The position numbers were made by a program, and so were the translations under genes. Below the pieces are notes generated by a model, which worked only from the letters and a program-made list of their open reading frames with translations, was not told the origin of the DNA and searched no databases. This document shows positions 1 to 5,961 of a DNA stretch of 5,961 bases, in pieces. The first letter of the stretch is position 1. Each line of letters opens with the position of its first letter. This stretch comes from Actinomycetota bacterium (GTDB lineage: Bacteria; Actinomycetota; Acidimicrobiia; Acidimicrobiales; Ilumatobacteraceae): contig SYCH01000228.1 in NCBI GenBank assembly GCA_005787025.1, positions 1 through 5,961 of the forward strand, given 5' to 3'.

Positions 1-465
1 GACAAGGAGGGTTTTCTCCGTAGCGAGACGTCGTTGATTCAGATGATCGGTCGCGCCGCCCGCAATGTCGACGGACAGGTGATCATGTACGCCGATCAGG
101 TGACGCCGTCCATGCAGCGGGCGATCAGCGAGACCAATCGCCGTCGAGGTCTGCAATTGGCGTACAACACCGAGCACGGAATCAATCCGCAAACGATTCG
201 CAAGGCGGTCGGCGACATCTTGTCGATGCTTCGCCCCGACGGTGATCGCACCGCTCCGGTTCCCGGAAAGGACCGACGACGGCAAAAGGAGCGGGACAAG
301 GTTCAACGTGAATTGCGCACCTTGCCGCAACAAGAGTTGGCTCGTTTGGTGCTGACGCTGGAGGAGGAGATGCACGAAGCGGCGGCGGAATTGAAGTTCG
401 AGTACGCGGCACGACTGCGTGACGAAATCAACGAATTGCGACGGGAGATGCGCGATGCCGGTTGA
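1..465 (+). CDS. uvrB: UvrABC system protein B, C-terminal part (5' end outside the window)
   Basis: UvrB is the damage-verifying helicase-fold subunit of NER. It is loaded by UvrA, holds the damaged strand and recruits UvrC. The window opens in frame in the second helicase domain, and 154 residues are visible before TGA at 463-465. Helicase motif VI is at visible residues 14-22 (QMIGRAARN), with the arginines that contact ATP. It is followed by the conserved YAD..TPSM and NTEHGI blocks typical of the family. A charged linker (about residues 70-110) leads to the UVR domain at about 113-154 (EEEMHEAAAELKFEYAARLR), the coiled-coil hairpin that contacts UvrC. Its counterpart lies in the UvrC gene of this window. 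Known UvrB proteins are about 660-720 aa, so roughly three quarters of the gene lies to the left. It ends 33 bases before uvrA on the same strand and is probably co-transcribed. Nothing visible is broken. Identity is essentially certain. Confidence 0.97.
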   Translation, partial: DKEGFLRSETSLIQMIGRAARNVDGQVIMYADQVTPSMQRAISETNRRRGLQLAYNTEHGINPQTIRKAVGDILSMLRPDGDRTAPVPGKDRRRQKERDKVQRELRTLPQQELARLVLTLEEEMHEAAAELKFEYAARLRDEINELRREMRDAG

Positions 466-498
466 GAGCCGGTGAAGCGTGCTGAGTAGTCTCCGAAC
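466..498 (+). other. uvrB-uvrA intergenic gap, no clear promoter or ribosome binding site
   Basis: These 33 bases separate the uvrB stop from the uvrA ATG. I see no -35/-10 pair and no GGAGG-like Shine-Dalgarno at the usual 5-10 bases before the ATG; the bases there read agtagtctccgaac. A purine-rich ggtgaag at 471-477 is too far upstream to be a standard site. A CGAAC at 494-498 is one half of an actinobacterial or Firmicutes LexA box, but the matching GTTC half is missing. The short gap suggests that uvrA is translated from a message starting upstream of or within uvrB. Confidence 0.5.
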
Positions 499-3345
499 AT
501 GTCCGATCGTCTCGTTGTTCGTGGTGCCCGTGAGCACAACCTGAAGAACATCAGCGTCGATCTTCCGCGCGACAAGATGATCGTGTTCACCGGCCTCTCC
601 GGCAGCGGCAAGTCGTCCTTGGCCTTTGACACCATTTACGCCGAAGGTCAAAGGCGTTACGTCGAATCTCTCAGCGCGTACGCTCGGCAATTCCTCGGGC
701 AAATGGACAAACCCGACGTCGACGTGATCGAGGGCCTGTCTCCGGCGATTTCCATCGATCAGAAATCCGGAAGCCGCAACCCCCGATCGACGGTGGGCAC
801 CATCACCGAAGTGTACGACTATTTGCGCTTGCTCTACGCGCGCATCGGGCAACAGCACTGTCCCACGGACGGAACACGTTTGGCGCGTCAAACACCACAG
901 CAGATCGTCGACCGCGTGCTGATGTTGACAGAGGGAACCAGGTTCCAGGTCTTGGCGCCGGTGGTGCGGGCTCGCAAGGGTGAATACGAGTCCCTGCTCG
1001 ATGATCTGGCCGGCCAGGGTTTCGTGCGCGCTCGGGTCGACGGTGAGGTCGTCGACATCGTCGAATTTCTGAAAAGAGACAAGAAGCTGGCGCGTTACGA
1101 ACAACACACCATCGACGTGGTGGTCGACCGTTTGGTGCGCAAGGACGGGATCGAGCGGCGGCTGACCGACAGTCTCGAGACGGCCCTTCGCCTCGCCGAA
1201 GGCGTGGCGACGGTGGAGATCATCGGGAACAAGGGAACCGACGACGAGAGTCTGACCTTCAGCCAGCACCTGGCGTGTCCGTCGTGTGGTCTCTCCTTCG
1301 AGGAACCAGCGCCCCGTAACTTCTCCTTCAACTCGCCATTCGGTGCGTGCGAAACCTGTGATGGTCTGGGCACCACGTTCGAGGTGGATCCCGAGTTGGT
1401 CATCCCTGATCCGGACCTCGCGCTCAATCAGGGGGCCATCGCACCGTGGCGCAGTGCCACGACCGGGTTTTTCCAACGCATCCTGGAGTCGGTCGCGACG
1501 GACCACGGCATCGACATGAACAAGCCGTGGGGAAAGCTCCCGGCCAAGTCGCAAAAGCTCGTGTTGAACGGTTTACCCGGAAACATCACCGTGAAGTTCA
1601 AGAATCGCTACGGGCGGGCGCGACAGTTCAACACCACGTTCGAAGGGGTCATTCCCTGGATCAAGCGTCGCCACGAGGGTGCCGAGAGCGATTGGAGCCG
1701 AGAGCAGTACGAGGGGTACATGCGCCTCGTACCGTGTCTCGCCTGTGGAGGGATGCGCCTGAAGCCCAGCACCCTCGCGGTCACCATCAACGACAAGAAC
1801 ATATCGGAAGTGTGCGCGATGTCGATCGCCGAGTCGGCGAACTTCCTCGTCGGACTCGAACTTTCGGATCGTGACCGCATCATCGCCGAGCGGGTGGTGA
1901 AGGAGATCAACGCCCGTTTGGGATTCCTGCTCGACGTGGGTCTCGATTATCTGGCGCTGGCTCGGTCGGCCGGTACGTTGGCCGGTGGTGAGGCGCAACG
2001 AATTCGACTGGCCAGCCAGATCGGGTCGGGCTTGGTGGGCACGCTGTACGTGCTGGATGAACCCTCGATCGGATTGCACCAACGTGACAACCGCCGACTG
2101 ATCGACACGTTGATCCGACTACGTGACCTGGGGAACACGGTGTTGATCGTGGAACACGACGAGGAAACCATCAAAGAGAGCGACTGGATCGTGGACATCG
2201 GCCCGGGAGCGGGTGAACACGGTGGCGAGGTCGTGTACAGCGGTCCGGTCAAGGGGATCGGAAAGGTCAAGGAATCGGTCACGGGCCAATATCTCTCCGG
2301 CAAGAGGTCGATACCCGTGCCCGAGAAACGCCGAGCTCCGGGCAAGGAGTGGCTGGAGATCGTGGGGGCGCGGGAACACAACCTTCGCGACGTCACCGCT
2401 CGCATACCCTTGGGCTGTTTCGTCGCGGTGACCGGTGTCTCCGGTAGTGGAAAGAGCACATTGGTCCGCGACATCTTGCTCCCGGTTCTGATGCAACAGA
2501 TCTACAAGTCCAAGGATCCGGCCGGCCGGCACAAGCGGATCAACGGCATCCAATTCCTCGACAAGGTGATTGACATGGATCAATCGCCGATCGGACGGAC
2601 ACCACGTTCGAACCCGGCGACGTACACCGGGGTGTTCGACAACATTCGCAAATTGTTCGCCACCACGGCCGAGGCCAAAGTCCGCGGATACATGCCCGGT
2701 CGCTTCTCCTTCAACGTTCAAGGGGGGCGTTGCGAAGCATGCTCTGGAGACGGCACCATAAAGATCGAGATGCACTTCCTACCCGATGTGTACGTGCCCT
2801 GTGAAGTGTGCAAGGGCGGCCGCTACAACCGGGACACCCTCGAGATTCAGTTCAAGGGAAAGAACATTTCCGAAGTGCTGGACATGCCCATCTCCGAGGC
2901 GGTCGATTTTTTCGCGAACCAGCCGGCGATCGCCCGCCACATGCAGACCCTCGTCGACGTCGGCCTTGGTTACGTGCGCCTCGGTCAGTCGGCGCCCACG
3001 CTGTCTGGTGGTGAGGCGCAGCGCGTGAAGTTGGCGACCGAGCTGGCCAAGCGAAGCACCGGGCACACGATTTATCTTTTGGACGAACCCACCACGGGCC
3101 TGCACTTCGAGGACGTTCGACGATTACTGACCGTACTCTCGCGTTTGGTGGATCAGGGGAACACGGTGCTCGTCATCGAGCACAACCTCGACGTAATCAA
3201 GACCGCTGACTGGTTGCTCGATCTGGGACCCGAAGGTGGCAGTGGCGGCGGCTCGATCATCGCCGAGGGGCCACCCGAGGTGGTCGCTCGGTCGACGACC
3301 AGTCACACGGGTCGGTTTCTTGCTTCTTTGCTGGCCCGGGGTTGA
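499..3345 (+). CDS. uvrA: UvrABC system protein A, excinuclease ATPase subunit
   Basis: UvrA is the ABC-type ATPase that dimerises, scans DNA for lesions and loads UvrB. At 948 aa it matches the family's usual length (E. coli 940). The ATG at 499 gives the typical N-terminus, with VRGAREHNLKNI at residues 7-18. The first nucleotide-binding domain has Walker A GLSGSGKSS at 32-40 (Lys38), the signature LAGGE at 494-498, Walker B with Asp520/Glu521 and switch His553. The second has Walker A GVSGSGKST at 646-654 (Lys652), the signature LSGGE at 835-839, Walker B with Asp862/Glu863 and His895. Zinc-type cysteine pairs are at 260/263 with 284/287 and at 745/748 with 768/771, matching the E. coli spacing; a further CxxC is at 413/416. 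The UvrB-contacting region should lie between Walker A and the first zinc module, by family knowledge. The one oddity is Ala495 where most UvrA proteins have Ser in the first signature. The gene lies between uvrB and uvrC. No frameshift is seen. Confidence 0.98.
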   Translation: MSDRLVVRGAREHNLKNISVDLPRDKMIVFTGLSGSGKSSLAFDTIYAEGQRRYVESLSAYARQFLGQMDKPDVDVIEGLSPAISIDQKSGSRNPRSTVGTITEVYDYLRLLYARIGQQHCPTDGTRLARQTPQQIVDRVLMLTEGTRFQVLAPVVRARKGEYESLLDDLAGQGFVRARVDGEVVDIVEFLKRDKKLARYEQHTIDVVVDRLVRKDGIERRLTDSLETALRLAEGVATVEIIGNKGTDDESLTFSQHLACPSCGLSFEEPAPRNFSFNSPFGACETCDGLGTTFEVDPELVIPDPDLALNQGAIAPWRSATTGFFQRILESVATDHGIDMNKPWGKLPAKSQKLVLNGLPGNITVKFKNRYGRARQFNTTFEGVIPWIKRRHEGAESDWSREQYEGYMRLVPCLACGGMRLKPSTLAVTINDKNISEVCAMSIAESANFLVGLELSDRDRIIAERVVKEINARLGFLLDVGLDYLALARSAGTLAGGEAQRIRLASQIGSGLVGTLYVLDEPSIGLHQRDNRRLIDTLIRLRDLGNTVLIVEHDEETIKESDWIVDIGPGAGEHGGEVVYSGPVKGIGKVKESVTGQYLSGKRSIPVPEKRRAPGKEWLEIVGAREHNLRDVTARIPLGCFVAVTGVSGSGKSTLVRDILLPVLMQQIYKSKDPAGRHKRINGIQFLDKVIDMDQSPIGRTPRSNPATYTGVFDNIRKLFATTAEAKVRGYMPGRFSFNVQGGRCEACSGDGTIKIEMHFLPDVYVPCEVCKGGRYNRDTLEIQFKGKNISEVLDMPISEAVDFFANQPAIARHMQTLVDVGLGYVRLGQSAPTLSGGEAQRVKLATELAKRSTGHTIYLLDEPTTGLHFEDVRRLLTVLSRLVDQGNTVLVIEHNLDVIKTADWLLDLGPEGGSGGGSIIAEGPPEVVARSTTSHTGRFLASLLARG

Positions 3346-3357
3346 CCGCTGGTGGTG
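3346..3357 (+). promoter_or_regulatory. uvrA-uvrC junction with tandem GTG start codons
   Basis: Only six bases separate the uvrA TGA (3343-3345) from the first candidate uvrC start. Two GTG codons follow each other at 3352 and 3355, and the stop bars any longer frame except a CTG at 3349. No strong Shine-Dalgarno is visible; a G-rich ggggtt at 3338-3343 overlaps the uvrA stop. This arrangement fits translational coupling, with ribosomes ending uvrA restarting on uvrC. The choice between the two GTG codons changes the protein by one residue and cannot be settled from sequence. Confidence 0.5.
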
Positions 3358-5235
3358 GCGCGCCCCGATCCCGGATCGATCCCGGAGAAACCGGGTTCGT
3401 ACCAATTCAAGGACGAACTGGGTCGCGTGATCTACGTCGGCAAAGCGACGAATCTCCGTCAACGACTGAGCAACTATTTCCAGGACCCCGCACACCTGCA
3501 TCCGCGAACTGCTCAAATGGTGGCGACGGCGGCTCACGTGGAATGGGTGTCGGTACGCAACGAGGTCGAGGCGCTCATCCTCGAGTACTCGCTCATCAAA
3601 CAGCATCGTCCGCGTTTCAACGTGCGTCTTCGAGACGACAAGAGCTACCCGTTCCTGGCGGTGACCACGGACGAAGAGTGGCCGCGAGCAGTCGTCATGC
3701 GGGGGACGAAGAAGAAAGGTGTTCGCTACTTCGGGCCGTATCCACACGCGTACGCGATCCGCGAGACCCTCGATCTTCTGTTGCGCACCTTTCCGGTGCG
3801 TACGTGCAGCGCGGGAAAGTTCGGTCAGCACCATCGGTTGGGCCGGCCGTGCTTGCTGTTCCACATCGAGAAATGCAGTGGGCCGTGCGTCGGCGAGGTG
3901 ACCGCCGAGCAGTACGCCTCCATGGTCGGGGAACTGTGCGCGTTCCTCGACGGGGACACCGATGAGATCGTCCGACGCCTGCAATCGGACATGGAGGAGG
4001 CGTCCAAGGCCCTGGAGTTCGAGCGAGCGGCACGATTGCGAGATCGGTTGTCGGCGGTGGCCAAAGCAATCGAGAAGCAGCAGATCGTGGGTGAGCGTTC
4101 CGAGGACCTAGATGTCATCGGTGTGGCTCAGGATGACCTGGAGGCCGCGGTCCAGGTCTTTTTCGTACGCAAGGGGCGAGTGGTCGGACGCAAGGGTTTC
4201 ATCATGGACAAGGTCGAGCAACTCGTCAGCGAAGACTTGATGGACCGCATCGTGGAAGGTTTGTACGGGGAGGATCCCCCCTTGGGGGTCCCGAAGATGG
4301 TGCTGGCCTCGGTGCGTCCGTCCTCGACGGAAACACTCGAGGACTGGTTGTCGACCGAGCGTGGTAGTCGCGTCGAAATTCGCGTGCCCGCTCGCGGTGA
4401 CAAGCGGGACCTGCTCGAAATGGTGGACCGCAACGCCAAGGAGGATTTCCATCGGCACCGTCTGCGGAGATCCAGCGATCACAACAGCCGCAGTCGTGCT
4501 CTGAGCGAACTGCAGGACCTGTTGGGACTTCCCGAGGCCCCCCTGCGCATCGAGTGCTACGACATGGCTCATCTGCAGGGAACCGATTACGTCGGTTCGA
4601 TGGTGGTGCTGGAGGACGGACTTCCGGCGAAGCGCGAGTATCGGCGATTTCGGGTGAAGGAAGTGCCGGGCAACGACGACTTCGCGGCGATGGAGGAGGT
4701 CCTCACCCGGCGGTTGAAGGCCTATCTGGAGGAGCGGGACGAAGCCCTCGTCGACGACTCCGACGACACTCGTCGCCGTCCTCGCAAGTTCGCGTACCCA
4801 CCGCAGCTGCTCCTGGTCGACGGCGGCAAGGGTCAGTTGGCGGTGGCGGAGCGGGTGGTCAGGTCACTGGGTCTCGAATCCGAGATACCGATCGCCTCGT
4901 TGGCGAAGAGGTTCGAGGAGGTGTACGTGCCCGGACGACCGGAGCCCGTCGATGTGCCCCGGGGAAGTGAAGCCCTGTTCATGCTGCAACGGATTCGGGA
5001 TGAGGCCCACCGATTCGCGAACACCTTCCACCGTGAGGTGCGGGCCAAACGCATGGTCGCTAGCGCCCTCGATGGCATCGATGGTCTTGGTGAGGCCCGG
5101 AAGAAAAGATTGATCAAGGCATTCGGTGGTGTCAACGCGGTGAAAAGGGCGACTTTGGAGGATCTCGCGGCGCTCTCCTGGTTGCCCGAAGCGGTCGCCC
5201 GCGCGATACACGAGAAGTTCAATCCCGGTTCGTGA
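3352..5235 (+). CDS. uvrC: UvrABC system protein C, dual-incision excinuclease
   Basis: UvrC makes both NER cuts after docking on the UvrB-DNA complex. At 627 aa it is normal for the family (E. coli 610). The N-terminal GIY-YIG nuclease (about residues 14-100) shows PGSY at 14-17, IYVGKA at 27-32 and Arg38. By alignment from memory, Tyr28 and Arg38 correspond to T. maritima Tyr29 and Arg39, and Glu78 in ILEYSLIK is probably the metal ligand. Cys152, 167, 175 and 179 match the four cysteines reported to bind a 4Fe-4S cluster in E. coli UvrC. A UVR domain lies at about 206-243 (MEEASKALEFERAARLRDRL) and should pair with the one in UvrB. The RNase H-like domain for the 5' cut has Asp404 (CYDMAHLQG), Asp490 (VDGGKGQ) and His553 (RDEAHRFA), the expected D-D-H triad. 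Two helix-hairpin-helix motifs follow at about 572-624 for DNA binding. A charged insert at about 460-482 lengthens the gap between the two aspartates. GTG at 3352 is chosen because the uvrA stop lies three codons upstream in the same frame. Confidence 0.97.
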   Translation: MVARPDPGSIPEKPGSYQFKDELGRVIYVGKATNLRQRLSNYFQDPAHLHPRTAQMVATAAHVEWVSVRNEVEALILEYSLIKQHRPRFNVRLRDDKSYPFLAVTTDEEWPRAVVMRGTKKKGVRYFGPYPHAYAIRETLDLLLRTFPVRTCSAGKFGQHHRLGRPCLLFHIEKCSGPCVGEVTAEQYASMVGELCAFLDGDTDEIVRRLQSDMEEASKALEFERAARLRDRLSAVAKAIEKQQIVGERSEDLDVIGVAQDDLEAAVQVFFVRKGRVVGRKGFIMDKVEQLVSEDLMDRIVEGLYGEDPPLGVPKMVLASVRPSSTETLEDWLSTERGSRVEIRVPARGDKRDLLEMVDRNAKEDFHRHRLRRSSDHNSRSRALSELQDLLGLPEAPLRIECYDMAHLQGTDYVGSMVVLEDGLPAKREYRRFRVKEVPGNDDFAAMEEVLTRRLKAYLEERDEALVDDSDDTRRRPRKFAYPPQLLLVDGGKGQLAVAERVVRSLGLESEIPIASLAKRFEEVYVPGRPEPVDVPRGSEALFMLQRIRDEAHRFANTFHREVRAKRMVASALDGIDGLGEARKKRLIKAFGGVNAVKRATLEDLAALSWLPEAVARAIHEKFNPGS

Positions 5236-5268
5236 CGGCCCCGGTGAAGTCGGGTCACGAGAAGCGGG
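5224..5268. terminator. possible bidirectional terminator hairpin between convergent genes
   Basis: A perfect 7-base inverted repeat, tcgtgac at 5230-5236 and gtcacga at 5254-5260, encloses a 17-base loop and contains the stop codons of both convergent genes. Four more pairs are possible outside it (cccg at 5224-5227 with cggg at 5265-5268), across a small internal loop of gt against gaag. Because the repeat is symmetric, it would form on either transcript. There is no T-run on either side, so it is not a classic intrinsic terminator; T-less hairpins are often proposed in high-GC actinobacteria. The loop is long, and part of the symmetry comes simply from both genes ending in a cgTGAc context, so this is tentative. 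Confidence 0.35.
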
Positions 5269-5961
5269 GTAGCACCTCCTCGGCAAAACGCTGATACATC
5301 TCCCGGCGGGCGGGCGGCGTCGAGCCGAGCGTGAAGTCGGGAATGATCACCTCGTCGAATCCCGCTTCGATGTATCCCGCGATTCGCTCGCCGATCTGCT
5401 CGAGACTGCCGATGACCGCACGATCGGTGGGCGCGTTTCGGGCCAGCCGTTCGGCCTTGGCGGCATCATCGACGATGAAGAACATGCCCTGCACCGAGCA
5501 ACGGATCGTCGCGGGATCGCGGCCGATCTTCTCGCAGGCGCGACGCAGTACCGCGATTCGCTCGGACGCCGTCTCGGGAGTGCCCCAGGTGTTCCACTCG
5601 TGGGCGTGACGCGCGGTGATGGCGGTCATGCGTGGGCCGCCTGTTCCGACCAGGATCGGCAGCGGGGTTTGCACTGGTTTGGGCTCGCACGGGGCGTCGT
5701 CGATACGAAAATGACGGCCGTGTGCCGTCGTGCGCTCTGCGGACAGAAGTCCGTTGATGATTCCGATGGCTTCTTCGAAGCGGTCGACACGCGCGGCGGG
5801 CTCGAGCATGTCGACGCCGTACGCCCGGTGCTCGTTCTCCTGCCATCCGGCACCGATTCCGAGGATCAGGCGTCCGGCGGAGATCTGGTCGATCGAAGCG
5901 GCGGTGTTGGCGAGCACCGCCGGATGACGAAACGTCGTCGGAGAGACGAGTGAGCCGATCC
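5255..5961 (-). CDS. LLM-class (luciferase-like) F420-dependent oxidoreductase, partial (N-terminus outside the window)
   Basis: This is the C-terminal 234 residues of a luciferase-like monooxygenase fold protein, a TIM-barrel enzyme using FMN or, in actinobacteria, often coenzyme F420. Reading leftwards, the frame is open to the window edge at 5961. The first visible residues, GSLVSPTTFRHPAVLANTAA, are an internal conserved block, so the GTG at 5917 is not the true start. The family blocks SAGRLILGIGAGW (visible residues 27-39) and EHRAYG (43-48) follow, then PILVGTGGPRMTAITARHAH, a common cofactor phosphate-binding region, and WNTWGTPE. Known members are about 280-350 aa, so some 50-110 residues are missing. 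The TGA at 5257-5255 lies 19 bases from the uvrC stop, tail-to-tail. It resembles the Rv1855c-like group, from memory only. The substrate and the choice between F420 and FMN cannot be told from sequence. No functional link to the repair genes is evident. Confidence 0.9.
   Translation of the reverse strand, partial: IGSLVSPTTFRHPAVLANTAASIDQISAGRLILGIGAGWQENEHRAYGVDMLEPAARVDRFEEAIGIINGLLSAERTTAHGRHFRIDDAPCEPKPVQTPLPILVGTGGPRMTAITARHAHEWNTWGTPETASERIAVLRRACEKIGRDPATIRCSVQGMFFIVDDAAKAERLARNAPTDRAVIGSLEQIGERIAGYIEAGFDEVIIPDFTLGSTPPARREMYQRFAEEVLPRFS

Noticed and set aside
494..507. Possible LexA (SOS) box at the uvrA start
   Set aside because: Only the CGAAC half is present; the bases where GTTCG should be read ccgat. 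I saw no complete GAAC-N4-GTTC site where I looked.
2722..2727. Run of six G in uvrA as a possible frameshift or slippage site
   Set aside because: The frame is intact across it, it encodes the conserved QGGRCEAC zinc region, and there is no downstream structure or alternative product to support programmed slippage.
2119..2775. 218-codon - strand frame inside uvrA
   Set aside because: It is antisense to the second nucleotide-binding domain of UvrA, with no independent start signal or family resemblance.
3342..3965. 207-codon + strand frame overlapping the start of uvrC
   Set aside because: It is the +2 shadow of uvrC, rich in Arg, Ser and Gly, with no recognisable motif; the uvrC frame carries the full family signature.
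3124..3984. 286-codon open frame on the - strand across the uvrA/uvrC junction
   Set aside because: It lies wholly opposite two confidently identified genes, its product resembles no family I know, and long antisense open frames are expected in GC-rich coding DNA.
5255..5917. LLM oxidoreductase as a complete 220-codon gene starting at GTG 5917
   Set aside because: The frame stays open to 5961 and encodes conserved internal family sequence (SPTTFRHPA) upstream of that GTG, so the gene is cut by the window edge.

Overview
The window holds an ordinary but tightly packed bacterial nucleotide excision repair (NER) locus: the 3' end of uvrB, complete uvrA and complete uvrC, all on the + strand. 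These are followed tail-to-tail by the 3' part of a luciferase-like (LLM class) flavin/F420-dependent oxidoreductase on the - strand. The DNA is moderately GC-rich, with G or C favoured at third codon positions. The UvrB motif VI form QMIGRAARN, the GTG start of uvrC and the F420-type LLM neighbour all point to an actinobacterium, possibly a deep-branching one such as Acidimicrobiia. That placement is inference from sequence style, not from a search.

Layout: 1-465 is the UvrB C-terminus (last helicase motif and UVR domain). 466-498 is a short gap with no recognisable promoter. 499-3345 is UvrA (948 aa). 3346-3351 is a six-base gap. 3352-5235 is UvrC (627 aa). 5236-5254 is a 19-base convergent gap lying inside an inverted repeat. 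5255-5961 is the LLM oxidoreductase, cut by the right edge and read leftwards. No stretch over 300 bases lacks a gene. I see no tRNA, rRNA, CRISPR array, insertion sequence or attachment site.

How the genes work together: the UvrA dimer finds DNA damage and loads UvrB. UvrB verifies the lesion with its helicase fold and recruits UvrC through its C-terminal UVR domain. UvrC carries a matching UVR domain and cuts on both sides of the lesion, 3' with its GIY-YIG domain and 5' with its RNase H-like domain. All catalytic and metal-binding residues I could place in UvrA and UvrC are present, so both look functional. The LLM gene has no evident link to repair.

I found no undescribed system here. 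The points worth a second look are small: the contiguous uvrB-uvrA-uvrC order, a same-frame uvrA/uvrC junction with one stop between them, an Ala in place of Ser in the first UvrA ABC signature, a charged insert in UvrC, and an inverted repeat that spans both convergent stop codons.
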